Assembly (NCBI RefSeq): GCF_020832045.1
Contig: NZ_JAFIFK010000015.1
Location: 1-35,929 of the forward strand
Source: Halomonas sp.
Lineage (GTDB): Bacteria; Pseudomonadota; Gammaproteobacteria; Pseudomonadales; Halomonadaceae
DNA: 35,929 bases
Direction: 5' to 3'
Every line of letters begins with the position of its first letter. Position 1 is the stretch's first letter. Below the pieces are notes generated by a model. It was not told the origin of the DNA, searched no databases, and was given only the letters and a program-made list of their open reading frames with translations. Shown piece by piece: positions 25,524 to 33,796 of the stretch. Made by a program: the position numbers and the translations under genes.

Positions 25524-26090
25524 ATGATCGAGTTGCAAACACCGCGCCTGCGGCTGCGCCCATTATCCAACGGCGATATCCCTGCGCTGGCCGACCTGCT
25601 GGCCGATCCGGAGGTCATGCGCTATTCGCTGCGCGGCCCCTGCGATGAAACGGCAACACGCCTTTTTCTCGATTGGTCCTTCGATTGCTACATCAACCAT
25701 CGCACCGGGCCGTTGGCGGTGGTGGACAAGCACGGCGGCAATTTCGTCGGCTTCTGTGGCGTTTCCCCCGAATGGGTGAATGACACCACTGAGTGGAGCT
25801 TGGGCTACCGTCTCGCACAACCCTACTGGGGCAGGGGGCTGGCGACCGAAGCCGCCCTTGCCACGCTGGAGCACGCTTTCGACGAGCGTCGGTTCGACTC
25901 GATCGTCGCGCTGGTGGAGCCGTCCCATGAGGCGTCGCTGCGAGTGGCACAAAAGGTGGGCTTCGGCCGCTTCGAAACGCTCGACTTTCATCGCCGACCG
26001 GTGCGCCTCTACCGGATGCGTCGAGCGCGCTGGCAACAGAAGAGCCTGGCCGTTCGAGAAGAGGTTGAGGTAGCCGCTGTAAGTAAATGA
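25524..26090 (+). CDS. GNAT-family N-acetyltransferase (RimJ-like)
   Basis: A 188-residue acetyltransferase. It opens with the RimJ/RimL-type start IELQTPRLRLRPL and carries the acetyl-CoA loop YWGRGLATEAALATL (about residues 106-120; Q/RxxGxA-like pyrophosphate loop), followed by NSxxxxxKxGF-type residues in SHEASLRVAQKVGFGRFET. The ATG at 25524 has GGAGG 7 nt upstream. Substrates of this group range from ribosomal proteins to small amines, and none can be assigned. The 282 nt before it hold no gene that I can support. A VOC protein follows 32 nt downstream and may be co-transcribed. Confidence 0.9.
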   Translation: MIELQTPRLRLRPLSNGDIPALADLLADPEVMRYSLRGPCDETATRLFLDWSFDCYINHRTGPLAVVDKHGGNFVGFCGVSPEWVNDTTEWSLGYRLAQPYWGRGLATEAALATLEHAFDERRFDSIVALVEPSHEASLRVAQKVGFGRFETLDFHRRPVRLYRMRRARWQQKSLAVREEVEVAAVSK

Positions 26091-26122
26091 TTCGGCTTGG
26101 CGCGCCCAAAGGGGAGAGCACC

Positions 26123-26533
26123 ATGAAACCCAGGATTAGCATGATTACGCTTGGTGTTCGCGACCTCGCAGTGTCGATTCACTTCTATGAACAGGGGCTG
26201 GGCCTGCCGCGCATCGAGTCGCCTCCCGAGGTAGCGTTCTTCACCCTGAACGGGACCTGGCTCGGCCTTTATGGCCGCGAAGCGCTAGCCGAGGATGCCG
26301 GCGTTTCACCCGAGGGCAGCGGTTTTTCCGGCATCGCGCTGGCTCACAATCTGGCTTCCGAAGCGGAAGTCGACGAGCTGCTGGAGCAGGCGGTCGCCGC
26401 CGGCGCCAAGCTGGTCAAGCCCGGACAGAAAGTGTTCTGGGGCGGCTACTCGGGCTATTTCTCCGACCCGGATGGCTACCTCTGGGAAATTGCTCATAAC
26501 CCCTTCGTATGGATCGGGCCCAAGGATGAGTAG
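26123..26533 (+). CDS. VOC (glyoxalase/bleomycin resistance) family protein
   Basis: A 136-residue protein made of two beta-alpha-beta-beta-beta repeats: ISMITLGVRDLAVSIHFYEQGLGLP at the N-terminus, and the C-terminal GYSGYFSDPDGYLWEIAHNP, whose Glu is a usual metal ligand. The N-terminal metal position, often His, is Thr/Met-like here (SMITLGV), so the metal site may be incomplete. GGGGAGA lies upstream of the ATG at 26123. It follows the acetyltransferase and is convergent with the Lrp-type gene, with 6 nt between their stops. Function is unknown; members include lyases, dioxygenases and drug-binding proteins. Confidence 0.87.
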   Translation: MKPRISMITLGVRDLAVSIHFYEQGLGLPRIESPPEVAFFTLNGTWLGLYGREALAEDAGVSPEGSGFSGIALAHNLASEAEVDELLEQAVAAGAKLVKPGQKVFWGGYSGYFSDPDGYLWEIAHNPFVWIGPKDE

Positions 26534-26539
26534 AGCGCG

Positions 26540-26998
26540 CTAACCGCCCAGCGGCAAACGCGTCTCGAACTTGGTTCGCTTGCGCGAAATCAGCGTGCGG
26601 AACTTATGTACGTCATCGCTGGCATCGAAAGCGCGATCACAGAAGCGATCATAACTTGCCATGTCGGGCACGCTGACGATCAGTACGAAATCCACCTCGC
26701 CGGTGACCTGATAACACTGGGTCACCTCCGAAGCCGCCTCCATCTGCTTGATGAAACGGCCATACAGGGCCTTGTCGTCGCGTGACATGGTGACTTCCAC
26801 CACCATGTGAAGGTTGGCGCCTAGCGTTTCGGGCGCCAGGATCACCACTTCGCGCTGGATCACGCCTTGCTCCTTAAGGCGGCGAACACGCTTCAGGCAT
26901 GCCGAGGGTGAAAGCCCGACCCGCTCCGCCAATGCCTGATTGGTCAGGCTGGCATCGCACTGCAGCTGATCGAGAATTCTCAGGTCGAGTCTGTCCAT
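26540..26998 (-). CDS. Lrp/AsnC-family transcriptional regulator
   Basis: A 152-residue regulator with an N-terminal helix-turn-helix (LDLRILDQLQCDASLTNQALA, then ERVGLSPSACLKRVRRL) and a C-terminal RAM/ligand-binding domain (VTGEVDFVLIVSVPDMASYDRF). The ATG at 26998 places the domain at the normal N-terminus; the longer open frame crosses the divergent promoter. It is divergent from the double-gate membrane protein, and such Lrp-type proteins often control an adjacent amino-acid exporter or catabolic gene. A candidate self-complementary site (GGAAATTTCC, 27004-27013) lies just upstream of its start. Effector unknown. Confidence 0.92.
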   Translation of the reverse strand: MDRLDLRILDQLQCDASLTNQALAERVGLSPSACLKRVRRLKEQGVIQREVVILAPETLGANLHMVVEVTMSRDDKALYGRFIKQMEAASEVTQCYQVTGEVDFVLIVSVPDMASYDRFCDRAFDASDDVHKFRTLISRKRTKFETRLPLGG

Positions 26999-27003
26999 GT
27001 GCA

Positions 27004-27013
27004 GGAAATTTCC
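27004..27013. promoter_or_regulatory. Short AT-centred palindrome in the Lrp divergent region
   Basis: GGAAATTTCC lies 5 nt upstream of the Lrp start codon, and its flanks CA/TG extend the symmetry with one inserted base. It is in the right place for autoregulation, but such a short site could also occur by chance. Confidence 0.3.
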
Positions 27014-27122
27014 CTGAGATCCACAGAAAGCAACATTCTTCCCGTTTCGCACCAAGAACGCCATCGCCTTGTTCGATACATGAGTAAAGTAAGCGGCTGG
27101 ACCCTTACGGAACGACGCCCAC

Positions 27123-28118
27123 ATGACACAACGACTTCCTGCCCGACTGCTTGGCACGATGGGCAAGCTGTTGCGCGAGGTCTGGACGGTCTATTGGACC
27201 CTGCTCAAGGTGATGGTGCCGGCACTGTTGATCGTGAAGGCACTCGAAATGCTGGGCATGACCGAGCTGCTTGGCCAATGGCTCGCGCCATTGATGGCGC
27301 CGCTGGGGCTGCCTGAGCCGCTGAGCGTGGTGTGGGCCGCTACACTGCTGACCAACATCTACACCGGCCTGGTCATCTTCTTCGAAGTCACGCGGGATAC
27401 ACCGCTGACCGTGGCGCAGGTGACGGTGCTGGGTGCGCTGATGGCAGTGGGGCACTCGCTGCCGATAGAGGGGGCCGTGGCGCGCATGGCCGGCGTGCCC
27501 TGGTGGCTGACCGTGCTGCTACGCGTGGGCGGTGCCTGGCTGTTGGGTTGGCTGCTGCATCTCAGCTACTCGTGGGGCGGCTGGCTTCAGCATGCCAACA
27601 AAGTGGTGTGGGAACCCTCGGTTCAGGATGTGACGCTCATGACCTGGGTGCAGGGGCAAGCCATGACGCTTGCCACTATCTTCGTGGTGATCTTCTCGTT
27701 GATGAGTCTGCTCAGGCTGCTGCGTTGGCTGGGGGTGGAGAGGCTGATTCATAAGCTGCTCTATCCGCTGCTGCGACTACTGGGCATCGGCCCGGCAGCA
27801 GCCAACATCACCGTCATCGGTATTACCCTGGGGCTCACCTTCGGTGCCGGCCTGCTGCTGCGTGAGGCGCGCTCGGGGAGCCTGACCCCACGTGACATCG
27901 TGCTCACGCTCTGTTTCCTCGGCCTGTGCCACAGCCTGATAGAAGATACGCTGCTGATCATGCTGATGGGTGCGGATCTCTCCGGCCTGCTATGGGCGCG
28001 ATTTGTCTTCGCACTGGTGATCATCGCCGTGCTGGCCAGGCTGCCTTGGTTGAAGCGGGCCAGCATGCCCGCCTGGTTGTATGTCGAGAGCGCGTCGAGC
28101 CGCCCCACGCCGGGGTAG
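27123..28118 (+). CDS. Membrane protein with two nucleoside-recognition (Gate) domains
   Basis: A 331-residue polytopic membrane protein of the SpmA/SpmB/YjiH type, with two Gate domains. The repeated feature is visible as GHSLPIEGAVARMAG (about residues 115-129) and CHSLIEDTLLIMLMG (about 269-283). Family members are proposed to move nucleosides or other small solutes, mostly without direct proof. It is divergent from the Lrp-type regulator, which probably controls it. The LrgA/LrgB pair follows after 92 nt. Export of an amino acid or other metabolite under Lrp control is a reasonable inference, not a demonstrated role. Confidence 0.85.
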   Translation: MTQRLPARLLGTMGKLLREVWTVYWTLLKVMVPALLIVKALEMLGMTELLGQWLAPLMAPLGLPEPLSVVWAATLLTNIYTGLVIFFEVTRDTPLTVAQVTVLGALMAVGHSLPIEGAVARMAGVPWWLTVLLRVGGAWLLGWLLHLSYSWGGWLQHANKVVWEPSVQDVTLMTWVQGQAMTLATIFVVIFSLMSLLRLLRWLGVERLIHKLLYPLLRLLGIGPAAANITVIGITLGLTFGAGLLLREARSGSLTPRDIVLTLCFLGLCHSLIEDTLLIMLMGADLSGLLWARFVFALVIIAVLARLPWLKRASMPAWLYVESASSRPTPG

Positions 28119-28210
28119 GCCCATGGCAGAGAGAACCGGACCTCACAGCTGATCGATAGCGTGTTAATCTTATTGCCGACTCGTACTCCTTTCCCTGCGG
28201 CGGAGATGGC

Positions 28211-28588
28211 ATGAAGCTGTTGCGTGGTTTCCTGTGGCTGCTCGTTTTTCAACTGATTGGCCACGCCGTCGTTGAGTGGTTGTCACTGCCTGTTTCCCAC
28301 GCCATGGCAGGCCTTTTGCTGCTGTTCGCCTGGCTGCTGGTGAAGCGTCGCCTCAACGAGAACGTGGCCACGGCAAGCCAGGCGCTGCTCCCGTTGCTTG
28401 CCATGCTGATCATGCCCGGGGTGGTGGGAGTGTTCTTTGTCATCGACGAGTTTGCCGGCCACTGGACGGCGGTGCTGATCGCTTTGGGTGTGGGCACCTT
28501 TCTCAGCGTATTGACCACGCTATGGCTGATGCTGCGCTTCATGCCCAAGGAGGCTGCGAGCAGCGACGAGCGGAAGCCGCAGTCATGA
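28211..28588 (+). CDS. lrgA: CidA/LrgA-family membrane protein
   Basis: A 125-residue membrane protein of the holin-like CidA/LrgA family, with four hydrophobic segments and the family stretch LPLLAMLIMPGVVGVFF (about residues 59-75). GGAG lies 7 nt before the ATG. The stop overlaps the lrgB start (ATGA), so the two are translated together. These pairs were first tied to murein hydrolase control and cell lysis; in several bacteria they also export pyruvate or glycolate-like compounds. No dedicated LytSR or LysR regulator lies beside this pair. Confidence 0.92.
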   Translation: MKLLRGFLWLLVFQLIGHAVVEWLSLPVSHAMAGLLLLFAWLLVKRRLNENVATASQALLPLLAMLIMPGVVGVFFVIDEFAGHWTAVLIALGVGTFLSVLTTLWLMLRFMPKEAASSDERKPQS

Positions 28589-29295
28589 ATGCGCTATACG
28601 ATTCGTTGATAAACACGCCCACACTTGCCGTGGCGCTTACCCTTGCCGCCTACCTCGGCGGAGTAGCCCTGTTCGAGCGCATGGGGCGGCCAAGCTGGTG
28701 CCCGGCCGTGCTGATCGGCGCCGTGTTCACGGCAGCCGGCCTGTGGCTGCTGCGCTACGACTTCGCCGACTATCAGCGCAACGTCGCCTGGCTCACGTTG
28801 CTGCTGGGCCCGGCCACCGTGGCGCTGGCGGTGCCGCTCTATCAACAGCGCCAACACATCTTCGCCCTGTGGAAACCGATCCTCTGCAGCCTGCCGCTGG
28901 CTGCTGTGCTGGCGGCCTTCTACGCCGTGCTCATCGCCTGGCTGCTGGGCGCTCCGCCCGCGGTACTGGCCTCGCTGGCGCCCAAGTCGGTCACTGCACC
29001 GCTGGCCATGGGCATCCAGGAGCAGATTGGCGGTTCGCTCTCGCTGATGCTGGGCGGCCTGCTCATCACCGGCGTACTGACCACCATCTTCGTCTCACTG
29101 CTGGCGCGGCTGCTCAAGATCACAGATCAACGCATTCTCGGCTTTGCGCTGGGCGTGAACGGCCATGCCATCGGTATCGTGCGCGCCTTCGAGCTCGGCC
29201 CCAAGGCCGGTGCCTTCGCCTCGCTCGGCATGAGCCTGGTCGGCGTATTCAGTGCGCTTTTCCTGCCACTCGCTTGGCGGCTGCTTGGCCTATAA
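28585..29295 (+). CDS. lrgB: LrgB/CidB-family membrane protein
   Basis: A 236-residue polytopic partner of LrgA. It contains the family signature SLAPKSVTAPLAMGIQEQIG (about residues 131-150), plus the C-terminal GVNGHAIGIVRAFELGPKAG. It begins at the ATG overlapping lrgA and is complete. A weak hairpin (CCCGTT 29365-29370 with AACGGG 29384-29389, then an A/T-rich run) about 70 nt downstream may end the transcript. The pair probably forms a membrane complex; whether it acts in lysis control or metabolite export is open. Confidence 0.93.
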   Translation: MNALYDSLINTPTLAVALTLAAYLGGVALFERMGRPSWCPAVLIGAVFTAAGLWLLRYDFADYQRNVAWLTLLLGPATVALAVPLYQQRQHIFALWKPILCSLPLAAVLAAFYAVLIAWLLGAPPAVLASLAPKSVTAPLAMGIQEQIGGSLSLMLGGLLITGVLTTIFVSLLARLLKITDQRILGFALGVNGHAIGIVRAFELGPKAGAFASLGMSLVGVFSALFLPLAWRLLGL

Positions 29296-29562
29296 CCTGC
29301 GCAATTTCTTCGATTGCGTATGCTGAATTCTGTCCTCCCACCACGATTTACGCTATAAGGTTCCCCCGTTTCTGAATGCACTGAACGGGATATTTCTATT
29401 GGTAAACAAAAGGTTACTTAAGCGTAATCAACAGAAGGGTGTTCCTGCTGCAATCTTATGCAATGTAGCCAGGCCGCCCGTCTAGTAACGCAAGCGCAAG
29501 AACGTTTCGGTGGCCTGGGCCACGGTTTGATCAACATGAGTGAATAGCGGGAGATTTTTATT

Positions 29563-31164
29563 ATGGCAGAACAGCCTTCTGCGACCGAGGGGTACGAGGC
29601 TAAGTCCGAAGGACAAGGGACTGGCGGCCGGTCGGCCAGAATGACGTGGGGGCTGCGCGTTTTTGGGTTGCTCGTTGCGCTACTCGTCTGGATTGCCATG
29701 GGCTTCGCCGAAGGACTCTCTCCGGATGCGCGCTGGGTGGCGACGATCGGTACTCTGATGGCGATCTGGTGGATGACGGAAGCCATCCCGCTCTCGGCCA
29801 CGGCGCTACTGCCGATCGTGTTGATCCCCATGCTCACTGAGCGAACGGTCGGCCAGGCCACGGCGCCATATGCCAGCTCTATCGTCTTTCTGTTCCTGGG
29901 TGGGTTTTTGATCGCCATCGCGATGGAAAAGTGGAACCTTCATCGCCGTATCGCCCTGCTGACGCTTGCCCGTGTCGGGGTCGAGCCGAAGCGAATCGTG
30001 CTTGGCATGATGCTGGCGACGGGCTTCTTGTCGATGTGGGTTTCCAACACCGCCACGACGCTGATGATGCTACCGATTGGGCTCTCCGTTCTGCGCTTGG
30101 TGGCAGAGCGCAGCGGTGACCCTTCGGCGACCGGCGCGGCTGACCACGAACCCCATCGGGCCGGCCACGTAGATTTCATTGACGATGACAATATCAAGCG
30201 TTTCGGCGTCTGCCTGCTGCTCGCCATTGCCTGGTCGGCCAGCATGGGGGGGCTTGGCACCTTGCTTGGCAGCCCGCCCAACGCCATCGTGGCAGGCTAC
30301 GCAGCCGACGAGCTGGGCCGCAACATCGGCTTTGTCGAGTGGATGATGCTCGGCGTGCCGCTGGGGTTCACCTTCATCCTGGTGGGCTGGGTGCTGATGA
30401 CCCAAGTACTCTACCGGTTCAAGATCGAAGACATTCCCGGCGGCAAGGAGATGATCGCAGGCGAGATCGATAAGCTTGGCTCGCTCAGCCAGGGTGAGAA
30501 GATGGTCATGCTCGTTTTCGGCTCGGCGGCGTTTCTGTGGGTCGTGCCGGGGGTGCTCGCCAGCCTTCCCGGCATGGCAGAGCGACTGGGGCCGCTGGGC
30601 GATCTGGATGACACCGCCATTGCCGTCGCCGCCGGTATTGCTCTGTTCATCCTGCCCGCGCGGGGCAGGAGCGAGATGGTGCTCAACTGGAAAGACGCCG
30701 AGGAAGGTTTGCCCTGGGGCGTGCTGCTATTGTTCGGCGGTGGCCTGAGCCTGGCGGGCGCGGTGGCAGCCACCGGCCTGGACGGCTGGTTCGGCGAACA
30801 GATCACTGGTCTTCATGTGCTGCCGATTCTGCTGCTGGTCGCCGCTGTGGCCACGCTCGTGCTCTTTCTTACTGAGGTCACCAGCAACACGGCGACGGCT
30901 GCCACCTTCATTCCCGTACTCGGTGGCGTTGCCCTGGGCATCGGCGCCGACCCGATGACGCTGCTGATTCCGGCGGCCTTCGCCGCCACCTGCGCCTTCA
31001 TGTTGCCAGTGGGCACACCACCCAACGCCATCGTCTTTGGTACCGGTGCGGTTACCATCGCCCAGATGGCGCGTGGCGGTGTCGTGCTCAATATCATCGG
31101 GGTCATCCTGATCACGATATTCTGCTATCTGCTGGGCGGCTTCGCGCTTGGGCTCCAGTTCTGA
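29563..31164 (+). CDS. SLC13/DASS-family sodium-coupled anion (dicarboxylate) carrier
   Basis: A 533-residue membrane carrier. Both SNT substrate/sodium motifs of the DASS family are intact: WVSNTATTLMMLPIG (about residues 152-166) and EVTSNTATAATFIPVLG (about 438-454). IWWMTEAIPLSATALLPI and GTPPNAIVFGTG are also typical. A hydrophilic N-terminus (about 25 residues) and an acidic loop near residues 190-210 are present. Substrates of the family are succinate, malate, citrate or sulfate. GGGAGA precedes the ATG. It is a second, RCK-free SLC13 protein in the window. The 267 nt upstream hold no gene, only a 7-bp distant inverted repeat (CCAGGCC 29469-29475 with GGCCTGG 29512-29518). Confidence 0.92.
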   Translation: MAEQPSATEGYEAKSEGQGTGGRSARMTWGLRVFGLLVALLVWIAMGFAEGLSPDARWVATIGTLMAIWWMTEAIPLSATALLPIVLIPMLTERTVGQATAPYASSIVFLFLGGFLIAIAMEKWNLHRRIALLTLARVGVEPKRIVLGMMLATGFLSMWVSNTATTLMMLPIGLSVLRLVAERSGDPSATGAADHEPHRAGHVDFIDDDNIKRFGVCLLLAIAWSASMGGLGTLLGSPPNAIVAGYAADELGRNIGFVEWMMLGVPLGFTFILVGWVLMTQVLYRFKIEDIPGGKEMIAGEIDKLGSLSQGEKMVMLVFGSAAFLWVVPGVLASLPGMAERLGPLGDLDDTAIAVAAGIALFILPARGRSEMVLNWKDAEEGLPWGVLLLFGGGLSLAGAVAATGLDGWFGEQITGLHVLPILLLVAAVATLVLFLTEVTSNTATAATFIPVLGGVALGIGADPMTLLIPAAFAATCAFMLPVGTPPNAIVFGTGAVTIAQMARGGVVLNIIGVILITIFCYLLGGFALGLQF

Positions 31165-31183
31165 CTGCGTTGAGGAAGGTAAG

Positions 31184-31217
31184 CGAGGAGCCCTCTGTAG
31201 TGTGAGAGGGCTTCTCG
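31184..31217 (+). terminator. Hairpin after the SLC13 carrier
   Basis: A 13-bp stem with one G-T wobble: CGAGGAGCCCTCT, an 8-nt loop, then AGAGGGCTTCTCG, ending 26 nt before the next start codon. A T-tract is lacking, so it may work with Rho or as an mRNA 3'-end stabiliser. Confidence 0.55.
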
Positions 31218-31243
31218 TGACACGCCGGTGCCAAGGAGGATGA

Positions 31244-31798
31244 ATGGAAAAGGAAAAAATGCTGGCCGGCGAACTCTACGACCCGCGCGACGCACAGCTG
31301 CTTGGTGAACGCCATCGTGCTCGCCTGCTGACCAAAGCCTTCAACGACACTAGCGACGATCAAGGCAAGGAGCGCAAGCGGCTGCTGAGCGAACTGTTCG
31401 GCAGCATGGGCAAGGGCGCCTTCATCGAGCCGCCTTTTCATTGCGACTACGGCGGCAACATCACCCTGGGCGAGCGGGTCTTCATGAACTTCAACTGCGT
31501 GATACTCGACGTGGCGGAAGTCAACGTCGGCAACCACGTAATGTTCGGCCCGGGTGTACAGGTCTATACCGCCACCCACCCCCTAGATGCCGAACAGCGG
31601 CGCAGCGGCCTGGAATTCGCCAAGCCGATCATCATCGGCGAGGATGTATGGATCGGCGGCGGGGCAATCCTCTGCCCTGGCGTCACCATCGGTGCCCGCA
31701 CGGTCATCGGCGCCGGTAGCGTGGTGACCAAGAGCATTCCTGAGGACGTATTCGCCGCTGGCAATCCCTGCCGGGTAATCCGCTCGCTTGGGGATTAA
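31244..31798 (+). CDS. Sugar O-acetyltransferase (maltose/galactoside acetyltransferase type)
   Basis: A 184-residue left-handed beta-helix acetyltransferase of the Maa/LacA/NodL group. The N-terminal Mac domain reads KEKMLAGELYDPRDAQLLGE (residues 3-22). The hexapeptide repeats follow, with the catalytic His in YTATHPLDAEQR and the acetyl-CoA region IGGGAILCPGVTIGARTVIG. AAGGAGG stands 4 nt before this ATG; a second ATG five codons in is possible, but the family N-terminus favours the first. These enzymes acetylate the 6-OH of sugars, probably for detoxification or export. It is 17 nt from the FosA gene, and the two are probably co-transcribed. Confidence 0.94.
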   Translation: MEKEKMLAGELYDPRDAQLLGERHRARLLTKAFNDTSDDQGKERKRLLSELFGSMGKGAFIEPPFHCDYGGNITLGERVFMNFNCVILDVAEVNVGNHVMFGPGVQVYTATHPLDAEQRRSGLEFAKPIIIGEDVWIGGGAILCPGVTIGARTVIGAGSVVTKSIPEDVFAAGNPCRVIRSLGD

Positions 31799-31815
31799 GC
31801 AAGAAGGGGAGAGGC

Positions 31816-32229
31816 ATGATCACTGGCATCAACCACCTGACCCTAGCGGTTCGCGATCTCGAGCGCTCGTTCGACTTCTACACTCGCGTGGTGGGGCTCC
31901 GGCCGATCGTGAAATGGGCTCGGGGCGCCTACCTTCAGGCGGGCGATGACTGGATATGCTTGTCCCTCGACGACGAGACGCGGCCCGGCCCGCTGCCCGA
32001 ATATACCCATGTCGCGTTCAGCATCAGCGCAGAGGCCTTTTCCCGCTGCGCCACCGCTATTCGCGAGCAGGGCGTGACGGTCTGGAAGGAGAACCGCAGT
32101 GAAGGCGATTCCCTCTACTTCCTCGATCCGGATGGCCACAAGCTCGAGATTCACTCAGGCGACCTTGAAAGCCGACTGGCGGAACTGCGAGAAACCCCCT
32201 ATGAAGGGTTGGAGTGGTTCGTACAGTAG
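31816..32229 (+). CDS. fosA: FosA-type fosfomycin-resistance glutathione transferase
   Basis: A 137-residue VOC-fold metalloenzyme closely matching FosA in layout. FosA opens the fosfomycin epoxide with glutathione using Mn2+ and K+. The metal ligands are visible: His7 (INHLTLAV), the His in EYTHVAF and the Glu in GHKLEIHSG. The catalytic Thr9 is in place. The K+/substrate loop is kept as WKENRSEGDSLYFLDPDGH, and the C-terminal Arg as LRETPYEGL. The length is that of FosA. It follows the O-acetyltransferase after 17 nt. Such genes are common on the chromosomes of environmental gammaproteobacteria; activity here is likely but not proven. Confidence 0.88.
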   Translation: MITGINHLTLAVRDLERSFDFYTRVVGLRPIVKWARGAYLQAGDDWICLSLDDETRPGPLPEYTHVAFSISAEAFSRCATAIREQGVTVWKENRSEGDSLYFLDPDGHKLEIHSGDLESRLAELRETPYEGLEWFVQ

Positions 32230-32236
32230 GCCCCAG

Positions 32237-32264
32237 GGGGTAAGTAAGGACTGACTGGGGTAGG
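32237..32264 (+). repeat. Intergenic element, copy 1
   Basis: First of three related sequences placed between genes in this region. It lies 7 nt after the fosA stop and upstream of the YdeI-like gene. It shares the core ACTGACTGG with copies 2 and 3, and resembles copy 3 further downstream (a TTTCGCTGG-like then AAAACAA stretch). Confidence 0.5.
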
Positions 32265-32289
32265 CTTCCTTTCGCTGGTAATAAAAACA

Positions 32290-32883
32290 ATGCCAATGAA
32301 CGCTAAAGCGTCGGAAATACAAGCGCTGCTGAGCCAGAGCCAGTGGCACGACGAGCGCCTAATGCTCAGAGCGCTAGCGCTTTCCTGTGACCTGACGGAA
32401 AGCGTCAAGTGGGGAAAACTCTGCTACTCGTTCGTTAATGGCAACGTGGCCATGATCTTCGGCATGAAAGCATACTGTGCCCTGGGCTTCTTCAAAGGCA
32501 GCTTGTTAAAGGACCCCGAAAACATTCTCGTTGCGCCGGGTGAGCATTCGCAGGCGATGCGCCAGGTTCGCTTTTCCAAGGCGCAAGAAATCGATGCCGT
32601 GGCGTCAACGTTAAAAGCCTATCTTCATGAAGCCATCGAGTTGGAGAAAACCGGAACCAGAGTCGACTTCAACGAGAAACATGAGCTGACGTATCCGCAA
32701 GAATTCCAGTCAATCCTTGAGGGAAACGCCGCCTTGAAGGTTGCCTTCGAAGCGCTGACGCCTGGCCGCCAGAGAGGCTACATCCTGCATTTTTCAGGTG
32801 CCAAGCAAGCCAGCACACGAACCTCGCGAATCGAGAAATGCATACCGAGCATTCTCGCAGGGAAAGGAATCAACGGGCGTTGA
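32290..32883 (+). CDS. YdeI/OmpD-associated-like protein (DUF1801-type domain)
   Basis: A 197-residue soluble protein. The N-terminal half (about 10-120) looks like the DUF1801/YdhG domain: ESVKWGKLCYSFVNGNVAMIFGMKAYCALGFF, seen in pieces as ESVKWGKLCYSF and ALGFFKGSLL. The C-terminal half resembles the YdeI bacteriocin-protection family: FQSILEGNAALKVAFEALTPGRQRGYILHFSGAKQ, with the hallmark LTPGRQRGYILHFSGAK. Codon use is slightly less GC-rich than neighbouring genes. No good ribosome site precedes ATG 32290 or ATG 32296, so the start is uncertain. Function of the family is poorly known; a link to stress or peptide resistance has been suggested. Confidence 0.82.
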   Translation: MPMNAKASEIQALLSQSQWHDERLMLRALALSCDLTESVKWGKLCYSFVNGNVAMIFGMKAYCALGFFKGSLLKDPENILVAPGEHSQAMRQVRFSKAQEIDAVASTLKAYLHEAIELEKTGTRVDFNEKHELTYPQEFQSILEGNAALKVAFEALTPGRQRGYILHFSGAKQASTRTSRIEKCIPSILAGKGINGR

Positions 32884-32895
32884 TGGAAGGCGCGA

Positions 32896-32925
32896 GGGGT
32901 TAGTTAGCACTGACTGGTGGGCTGG
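32896..32925 (+). repeat. Intergenic element, copy 2
   Basis: Second copy, starting 12 nt after the YdeI-like stop and ending 18 nt before the PEP mutase-like start. It shares a 16-nt identical stretch (AGCACTGACTGGTGGG) with copy 3 and the preceding GGGTT-GT pattern. Confidence 0.55.
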
Positions 32926-32943
32926 CGATTCATAGGAGCTGTT

Positions 32944-33777
32944 ATGAACGACCTTGAGCAACGACGTGCCGATTTTGCCAGCTTACATGAGTCCGGTTGT
33001 TTCGTGATTCCCAACCCCTGGGACATCGGTACGGCGCGCTTTCTCCAGCACTGCGGCTTTCGCGCCCTGGCCACCACCAGCGCAGGGTATCAATTCAGCC
33101 AAGGACAGGCCGACAGCGTATTGGGGCTGTCTTGCGAAGCGGCGCTTGCCCACATCCGCGACATGGTGAATGCCACGGAACTGCCGGTGAGCGCGGATTT
33201 TCAGTCAGGCTATGCGCACGAGCCTGAAGGGGTGGCAGCCAACGTGGTGCGCTGCGTCGAAATCGGCGTTGCTGGGCTCTCCATCGAAGATGCCACTGGG
33301 GAACCGGGACAGCTATACGATCTTGATCTCGCCGTGAAACGCATTCGCGCGGCACGCTCCGCCATCGACAAGACAGGAGCGCAGGTGCTTCTTACCGCAC
33401 GGGCGGAAAGCTACCTGGTAGGCCATGCAGAGCCACTCAAGGGCGTACTGCAACGCTTGACGGCCTACGCCGAGGCCGGCGCAGACGTACTCTTCGCACC
33501 GGGGCCGCGAACGCGGGAGGAGTTGGGTGCCATCGTCAGTGCCGTTTCCCCGAAGCCGGTCAATGCCATTGTGATGGGGAACATGGGGCTGACAGTGGCC
33601 GACCTGGCAGGGCTCGGCATACGGCGCATCAGCGTTGGCTCGGCACTCGCGCGCACCGCCTGGGCCGCTTTCATGCGTGCCGCCAGAATGATGGCGGAGG
33701 AAGGGAGTTTCGAAGGCCTGGGCGGTGCGGCAAGCTTCGAAGAGTTGAACGCCGTTTTTGAAGCCTCGAAACCGTAG
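32944..33777 (+). CDS. Isocitrate lyase/phosphoenolpyruvate mutase family protein
   Basis: A 277-residue TIM-barrel protein of the PEP mutase/isocitrate lyase superfamily. The sequence shows the substrate-site region IPNPWDIGTARFLQHCGFRA (about residues 20-39), the metal-site motif SADFQSGYA (about 82-90), GLSIEDATGEPGQLYD (about 110-125) and TARAESYLVG. The usual isocitrate lyase KKCGH loop is missing, so it is not an isocitrate lyase. Members of this group cleave or form C-C or P-C bonds in oxaloacetate, methylisocitrate or phosphonate compounds. AGGAG precedes the ATG at 32944. Its substrate cannot be assigned. Confidence 0.88.
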   Translation: MNDLEQRRADFASLHESGCFVIPNPWDIGTARFLQHCGFRALATTSAGYQFSQGQADSVLGLSCEAALAHIRDMVNATELPVSADFQSGYAHEPEGVAANVVRCVEIGVAGLSIEDATGEPGQLYDLDLAVKRIRAARSAIDKTGAQVLLTARAESYLVGHAEPLKGVLQRLTAYAEAGADVLFAPGPRTREELGAIVSAVSPKPVNAIVMGNMGLTVADLAGLGIRRISVGSALARTAWAAFMRAARMMAEEGSFEGLGGAASFEELNAVFEASKP

Positions 33778-33796
33778 GGTTAGAACGGGAGGAAGC

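Noticed and set aside
25255..25524. 89-codon open frame before the GNAT gene
   Set aside because: No ribosome site or recognisable domain, and it runs into the GNAT ribosome site.
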